From Pelodera strongyloides (taxonomy: Eukaryota > Nematoda > Chromadorea > Rhabditida > Rhabditidae): a DNA stretch of 64,000 nucleotides. Below, one piece after another: positions 58,374 through 64,000 of the stretch. The stretch covers positions 1 through 64,000 of the forward strand of contig JAANDG010000589.1 of the NCBI GenBank assembly GCA_036852015.1, written 5' to 3'. Position numbers and translations under genes: made by a program. The notes below the pieces were generated by a model that was not told the origin of the DNA, ran no database searches, and saw nothing but the letters and a program-made list of their open reading frames with translations. Numbering within the stretch: the stretch's first letter is position 1; every line of letters starts with the position of its first letter.

Positions 58374-60672
58374 ATGCGGGAGTGGCACGCTCCAGTAAAT
58401 GTCATTCCGTATTCATTCGACGAAGTTTGCTCCGTATTCTGGTCACGCTACCCTAATTCTTTTGCTAAACACATTGTCTCAGAGGATGTTTTGGAGCGCA
58501 GGATAACACAGGACACTATATTTACGAAGAAACTGATAGTCAAACAAGGTTTGTCTATATATATACCCATTTTCGAAGCTCCCACGTCTACGTCATAACT
58601 GTGCTGTGCAGGTGCAGGGTATTTTCCGTTACGTTCACTTTTAATATGGCGTCCCCAATATTAGTAGTGAAGAATTGGGCTAGTCACGTTATACTTCTAC
58701 GACTACTACAGTGGAGGTAATTTTCTTTAAAAAAATTTCAGGTAATTCAATTCTGAAGCGTGTTCCTCGGTGGTTTTCTAGACTGACGGATATCAGGATC
58801 GTTCCAGTTATTGAAGAAAGTCTTTTTGACAAGGTGAGTTTACTTTATGTTATAGTACTGAAGCCGGATAAACCAACACTTTTTGTCAGGGTGAGAGCCC
58901 TAACTCTCATCCTGGGTAAGGTTTAAACTGTACCTGTCACCCAAAATATATCTAACTCTCACCCTGGGTGAGAGTTCGTTGGTGGATCCGGCCTCTGATG
59001 ACGCCATATACTTTGAAAGGGAAAGGGGGGGGGGTGTTCAATCGCAGTCTCTTTGGCACGTTGTTGCTTCATCTACCACTATTATAATTGTATGAAGTAT
59101 TTTGTGAATTATATTTTCCAGAGGACGAATACATTAACAACATACACACGAAATGTGAACCATAACGAGTTGTTCTACATGCACGAAAGGGTTATCTACC
59201 AGCCGTCGGTTGGTCGCTTTTCATCTTTTGCGTAATTTCTCCCTGGGTATAAACAAATGCGTAAAATGACGCATCGGCCATCTCCGGAAACCATTACAAT
59301 TTGTACAAAGATATTGACTCCGGAACCAATTTAAAAGTGTATATATTCGCGTGAAACATAGCGTTCTTATAGCCCCATGTTACGCATCTAAATTATACCG
59401 ATTTCTTCGATTCAATGCCCCACAAAAGAAACGGCGGAAACATTTGCATTTGGCAACTGTTGTTGGTTTGTCATTCGTTCAAACCGTTTGTTTATTTATG
59501 CCCAAAACCCATTGTTGCCCAACCTGTGCAGTTCTCTGGTCTTTTAAAGGGAATGTCAAGCCGGTTTTGCATGTTGAGTTCAAAAAAAAACTTACGTTTT
59601 GAAGGTAAGGAAAGTGAAAATAAAAATAAAAATAAACAAAAACTTTTGGATAAAGAGAAAAACAATTTCAAACCCCTCCAAAAAATGCCTTCACTATGGG
59701 ATTCGGGTCGTGCGGACAAAGCTAAGCTAAATCGTTGTCCACGGGACGTTTGAATTTATGAGGCTGTTAGTCAGCAAAGAAAAAGAGGAGGGCGCAAGAG
59801 AAATTTTGTAAGTCAGCAAAGAAAAAGAGGAGGGCGCGAGAGAAATTTTTTGAACTACGGTATTTTGTGACAGTGTGTTATAGAATATCTGTGAATCAGG
59901 CTTGACATTCGCTTTAATACGTTTGTAACAGTAAATGAGCAAGAAACAACGCTTCAGGAGCATGCAACGACAAGTTTCCCGCTGACTGAGCTCGAAAGAG
60001 GCGTACAGCTTTCTTTCTTTTCTGGGCGAATGACTCCGATCTATGAGAAGTTCACTCTGATGGGATTTAAGAAGTCGATCACTAACACAATGAAAGGCCT
60101 CGCAGAAATATTGAATTTACGATATGGTCCACCGCCGAAGGAATTGATGGTTGTGAGTTGTACTTTTGTCACTTTATTCATCAACCTGTTTGTGATCAGG
60201 CGTTAATTCTTATTAGGACCGGTATTGACCAGGGATTTCCCTTCATTTCGGAAGTAAGTGGTTGTTATGTTTCCCTTATGTAGAGTTATATATAACAGTT
60301 TATTGATAATATGCAATTAACACATCTCAAAAGGTGACCCTAAGATAACACGCTTCACAACGCAGTACACTGACAAGGAACCAAATTACAAAGAAAGGAA
60401 CACACGAGCCCTAAACATAATCAAGGAAATTAAACATGATCAATTAAATTAAATGAGTATCTTATCTTAAATTCAGTAAAGTAACTAACATTTAAATATT
60501 AAAACTTGCCAATCAGAGTTTATTTAAGATATGCTAAATATGCCTGGTCTTTGTAGAGTTTATTTTTACTGCTGTTTTCCAGGCCGAGAAGATGAGCCAG
60601 AAACTGAAGCAGAAACTCCTCAACTCGCACATGTTCCTCGAATTAAAATGCGATGCTCAAACCGATAAGTGA
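58374..60672 (+). CDS. PRELI/MSF1-domain lipid transfer protein (PRELID1-like)
   Basis: PRELI proteins shuttle phosphatidic acid (PRELID1/Ups1) or related lipids across the mitochondrial intermembrane space with TRIAP1/Mdm35. Five exons: 58374-58548, 58742-58833, 59122-59208, 59940-60149 (60152 if the next donor is used) and 60583-60672; about 217 residues. Key matches are SVFWSRYPNSFAKHIVSEDV (human PRELID1 FWQRYPNPYSKHVLTEDI), VPRWFSRL, VIEESLFDK, TYTRNVNHNELFYMHERVIY and KKSITNTMKGLAEIL. The FW-RYPN and TNTMKG motifs favour the PRELID1 branch over SLMO/PRELID3. The acceptor of exon 4 (AATGAG) is chosen by phase and is weak. Intron 2 has a MITE. Confidence 0.88.
58858..58996. mobile_element. 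Palindromic MITE in PRELI intron 2
   Basis: Ends GAAGCCGGATAAACCAACAC and, inverted, GAGGCCGGATCCACCAACGA. The interior contains repeated GGGTGAGAG/CTCTCACCC motifs in both orientations. Confidence 0.75.
59769..59852. repeat. 42-bp tandem duplication
   Basis: AGTCAGCAAAGAAAAAGAGG followed by AGGGCGC(A/G)AGAGAAATTTT occurs twice in direct tandem in PRELI intron 3. Confidence 0.9.
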
Positions 60673-60948
60673 TTGGTTTTCCCCTTATTTGATAAATACC
60701 ATATCGACGAGTACAGAGTATTGAATTCATCATTTCGTGAACACTAGTAGACGTTGGAAAAAAAAATGGTTTATATTTGTTAGTAAGGAATTTTCATCAT
60801 CTTGATTTCCGTGGCCCAATTGGCTCAAGTTTCTTGTTTCTTCTCTCCTGGATGTTGTATTGTACTCTTCAGAGGAGTCATGAGATTTTCGCTAAAGAAG
60901 ATCGTTGTGGGTTTGGGTTATACTTTAGTTTTTGGGAGCCGCCACTCT

Positions 60949-61117
60949 GAAAGCGAAATGCTAGCCTCTTTGGAAAATTTACATATGATAAGCAAATCCT
61001 ATGTATCATATGCTAATTTTGTACGATAGCCGTGGACGATCGTACAAAATTAGCATAGGTTTCAGAGGATTTGCTTATCATATGCAAATTTTCCAAAGGG
61101 GCTAGCACTTCGCTTTA
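60949..61117. mobile_element. TTAAAGCGAAATGC palindromic MITE, copy 3
   Basis: From TGAAAGCGAAATGCTAGCC to GGCTAGCACTTCGCTTTAA with the CGTACAAAATTAGCATAGG core. It lies between the PRELI and EMC5 genes. The left end has lost the TTAA seen at the other copies. Confidence 0.87.
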
Positions 61118-61688
61118 AAATTCATACCGTTGTATTTCGGTTGATTTGATTGCTATAGTGATTGATCTGAGATCTGTGACAGGATTCATTCACGTGCAGA
61201 AACATCTCCTTTTGGTTAAACTGTACATATATATTTTCATTAGAACTTAGAAGAACAAGTAGAATTGTTAGTAGAATTGAACAAGTAGAAGCCCCTCTCT
61301 CCTGTAATCATTCCTCGCAGATGCTTATGTTTATTTTTTATTTTCCTTTTTGTTTGTCAATATGTCATTTTATAGATCACGTATACAAGTATCGACAGTG
61401 TCGAGTTTCTGAATCTTGTCCATATCAAATAGAATAGTCAGTGCATTATTTACGTATGTTTTCGTCTTGCGTGTGATGTTTTGTGCTTACCGTAGTACCG
61501 TTCATTTTGGTGGCACTCATATTCAGCAAATTAATAAAGATTATTTTTTTGTAATATGTATTTCCGACGAACGACCTCTTTTCGGTGTACCTAACCGATT
61601 GCTATTTTCATTCATTTATTATTCGTGTTTGGTTTTATCATTGAACTTGCCTTAACAATAAGCTCGCTCAATCTGTTATATTTAGGTG

Positions 61689-63271
61689 ATGCCCTCAAGT
61701 GGGTTTGATCGATTTGTGGCCCTTTCGTCCCTGATTTCCCTCGTTCACTGCGCCTACTCTGCTGCTCAGGTACTTTTTGAAGGTTATTCTTGTTTGGTTG
61801 TGTTTGTGCTATTCCCGAGTCGTTGTGTAGTAATGTAGTATGGGACTTTTATTTTTCCTAGATGTTATCCCATTCCCGTGCGGTGCAGGGCAGGGTCCGC
61901 TAGTTTCGCGCATTTTCTTCAGGTTACACGACCTGCAGCATATTGAGACATTAGACCAGTTGTCCTTAGCCTTAGGTACACTGCTCTTACTGCTCATGGT
62001 CAGTGACAGTGAATTTTCACAAAGAAAACTTTGGTGATGTGTGTTCTTCATTCCCGATGTCGTTTTCTGTCTGGGAGTTTTTCAACCGGTTTTTCTTTAG
62101 CACCGTTTCTACTTGCGCTTGGTCGAGCAACCATTTGAAGGACTGCCACTGGATATTCTGATCCAGACACTGGTGTCTCTCGTTGTGCTGATCTGGTCTG
62201 CAGGAAACGTCGCCGGAACCTTCCAACCCATTAAATCTCATCTTCAAGTAAGGATCTTTTTTACGGATTGTTTTCTTGTAGACGCACTCAGTTACGGTAA
62301 CTTTGTCCGGTATTCACCACACACTTTTCTTGCAAATTACATATGAGGAGATATTGTCCTACGGAACTAGAGTGTATATTTAATCGGTGCATATGCATAG
62401 CGATAGCGATCTCATAATAAATGTTTATTGGATCAACGAGTCGTAGGAACAAAGAAGAAAGTTCTTGGGGGGTAAGGGTACCATCATACTAACAAGGGAC
62501 TGTGTGCATCAATAGATTACATATCAATCTGAACTGATAAACACATGAACACACTCATCAGACATGGCATAAACTCGTTGACGCTCTGACCGACGAAACC
62601 ACCATCCGAATTAGCATACTGCATAAATTTAGACGGTGGTCTTGAGCTCGTAGCCATACCACCGTCGGGATTAGAATATTAGGTATGGTGAAAAGCAGAA
62701 ACGTATCATAAAGAGATACAAGTTTCAGAAACACTACGCATATTTGGATGGTGGTTTTGAGCTTTTTCCCGACGAGTTTTATGCCCTGTCATCAGGGCTA
62801 GGCGCGCGGTAGCCCTTTTTGTTTTTCGTAACTGTGTCATTAGTAGTACCAATAAGGACCAAGTATTTGATTTGAATAGGTCTTGAAACACCTCCTTTTT
62901 TCAGCAACGTGGAAAGCGATGGGACGAAGCGGGAGCTTGTCTCTCATTCGCCTTGTTCGACCACAGAGCAAAGGCCCTTTCGCCGGGCTACCACGAGTTG
63001 CGCAGACATGCTCAGGTACAGTTTTACCGTAGAAACAATAGTTAATAATGTTGAAAATGACCTTGACTGGATATTCTTACATTAGGTTGTAGAACATGTT
63101 GTAAAACTGAGCACGTACATTTGTTCCCTTTCGGACATAGTTAGCGACTTAAATTATCTTTTTTTGTATGATGAACGAGTGTTATATGATTTGGGGTGCG
63201 CTTTTTCTGATAACAAGCAACCATTTTCGTTTCAGGAAGATTTTACTGCGGGAACGAGCGAAGAGCTCTGA
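61689..63271 (+). CDS. emc-5: ER membrane protein complex subunit 5 (EMC5/MMGT1)
   Basis: EMC5 is a two-helix membrane subunit of the ER membrane protein insertase; its vertebrate form is also called membrane magnesium transporter 1. Four exons: 61689-61769, 62101-62247, 62905-63015 and 63236-63271; 124 residues in phase (human 131). Motifs are AYSAAQHRFYLRL (human AFSAAQHRSYMRL), LPLDILIQTLVSLVV and FALFDHRAKAL. Membrane segments lie at about residues 8-24 and 43-63. The ATG follows a TATTTAG acceptor by three bases, suggesting trans-splicing. The exon 4 frame (EDFTAGTSEEL-stop) is short; a different frame of the same exon stays open past 63498, so the C-terminus is the least sure part. Confidence 0.9.
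62415..62471. repeat. Inverted copy of the 58034-58090 repeat
   Basis: AATGTTTATTGGATCAACGA, then GTCGTAGGAACAAAGAAGAA and AGTTCTTGGG, in EMC5 intron 2. Further down (62590-62780) the motif ACCACC(A/G)TC and its inverse recur several times. Confidence 0.85.
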
Positions 63272-64000
63272 GTTCACCCATTTCCACTCTACTCTCACCA
63301 CGCTCTTATAACCACGCTGGTCTGAGTTCTCCAAATGTTACGTCATCTCTCTTCTACTCTTCTTCTCCCCCGTCTCCAAACAAGCAACAGTCTACTGAAT
63401 CCCCCTCGTCTGGGTCTCCGTCTCCTGACTTCTCCCATCTTCCCGGTGCACGTCAACCACGTCAACCTGCTCCAATATCCCGCCCTCTTACTATTACGTG
63501 AGTTTTTTTTTGCAAATTAGTTCGATATTGTTGTAAGTTGGTCATTTTGTGCGAAATTGAGCGCCCATCCGCCCATGCATTTGGTTCTCTATGCTCTCTT
63601 TCGTAGAATTCGAAAAGAAATCACGAAAAAGCTTTATTTGGTTCTTGATTGTCAGTAAACTGTAGATAGTTTGTCCGCCGAATAGTGTATGGTATTAAAT
63701 CAGTAAGGGAAGTTTTTTTGTTAATTAATCTCCAAGCGCTCTCCTTGAACACCTGAAATGAGTACTTTTTTATATGGCCCGTACAATGGCTAGTTCGTGA
63801 TGTACGCGAAAGTGAGGTGCTTAACATTATTCCTTGGGCTTGTGCTAGCTTTTGTTTGCTTTTATGAATGTTGTCAATCAGAATTTATTTTCTTTCTCAC
63901 GTCTCACCTCTTGGCAGGTATTTGTTCTGATAGAATTTCGCGTCGTCATGGCCCATCTGCTTGAGTGCGGCTTCTGAAATGATTCAATTCCTGTTGTTGT
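63272..64000. other. 3' end of EMC5 and window edge
   Basis: A CT-rich segment (63272-63498) has a Ser/Pro-rich open frame in phase +2 relative to EMC5 exon 4, ending at a GTGAG donor-like site. A CTTGGCAG acceptor-like site occurs at about 63918. This may be an alternative EMC5 tail, an exon of a neighbouring gene, or simply stop-poor pyrimidine-rich 3' UTR. Nothing else is supported. Confidence 0.35.

Noticed and set aside
1..64000. Telomeric TTAGGC repeats that might explain the terminal array
   Set aside because: No run of TTAGGC units was seen anywhere in the window.

Overview
This window looks like nuclear DNA of a nematode, probably a rhabditid. The reasons are AT-rich sequence, many small exons with U-rich 3' splice sites of TTTTCAG type, splice-acceptor sequences directly in front of several start codons (as expected for spliced-leader trans-splicing), one closely spaced two-gene operon, and conserved animal genes (lin-7, an EXT1/RIB-1 glycosyltransferase, eL42, EMC5). 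The species cannot be named from the sequence. Exon models were built by hand from reading frame, splice sites and phase; all complete models close in phase from start to stop.

Layout. 1-10.1 kb is a tandem array of a unit of about 2.9 kb (three full repeats plus a partial, more diverged one); each full unit carries a palindrome of about 1.43 kb. 11.7-16.6 kb (minus) is an EXT1/RIB-1-type heparan sulfate polymerase with 16 exons and a decayed second glycosyltransferase domain. 17.5-28.7 kb (plus) holds four genes in a row: mitochondrial ribosomal protein bL27m, lin-7, ISCA2 (Fe-S assembly) and a TTC19-like complex III factor; three of the four are mitochondrial. 28.7-34.4 kb is gene-poor, with a 225-bp satellite and GA/CT tracts. 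A tRNA-Thr(AGT) lies at 34.4 kb, followed by a small coiled-coil gene whose start I could not place. 36.7-42.7 kb (minus) is a CRAL-TRIO/GOLD (SEC14-like) gene with 16 exons. 42.7-48.5 kb is another gene-poor stretch holding a GGTGCC-rich inverted element. 48.5-57.5 kb (minus) is an operon: ribosomal protein eL42, then 146 bp later an 18-exon gene for a protein of about 600 residues with an N-terminal FHA domain, a PIP-box and a C-terminus resembling the MRE11-binding end of NBS1/nibrin. 58.4-60.7 kb (plus) is a PRELI-domain gene, and 61.7-63.3 kb (plus) is EMC5/MMGT1.

The introns and spacers are rich in palindromic MITE-like elements. One superfamily begins TTAAAGCGAAAT and occurs at least five times. 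Two genes (bL27m and eL42) carry short tandem duplications that copy a splice site. The most notable items are the NBS1-like gene in an operon with eL42, the duplicated in-frame micro-exon in eL42, the EXT1 protein with an eroded GT64 half, and two very different palindrome arrays (2.9-kb units, and about 25 hairpin units of about 62 bp inside one intron).
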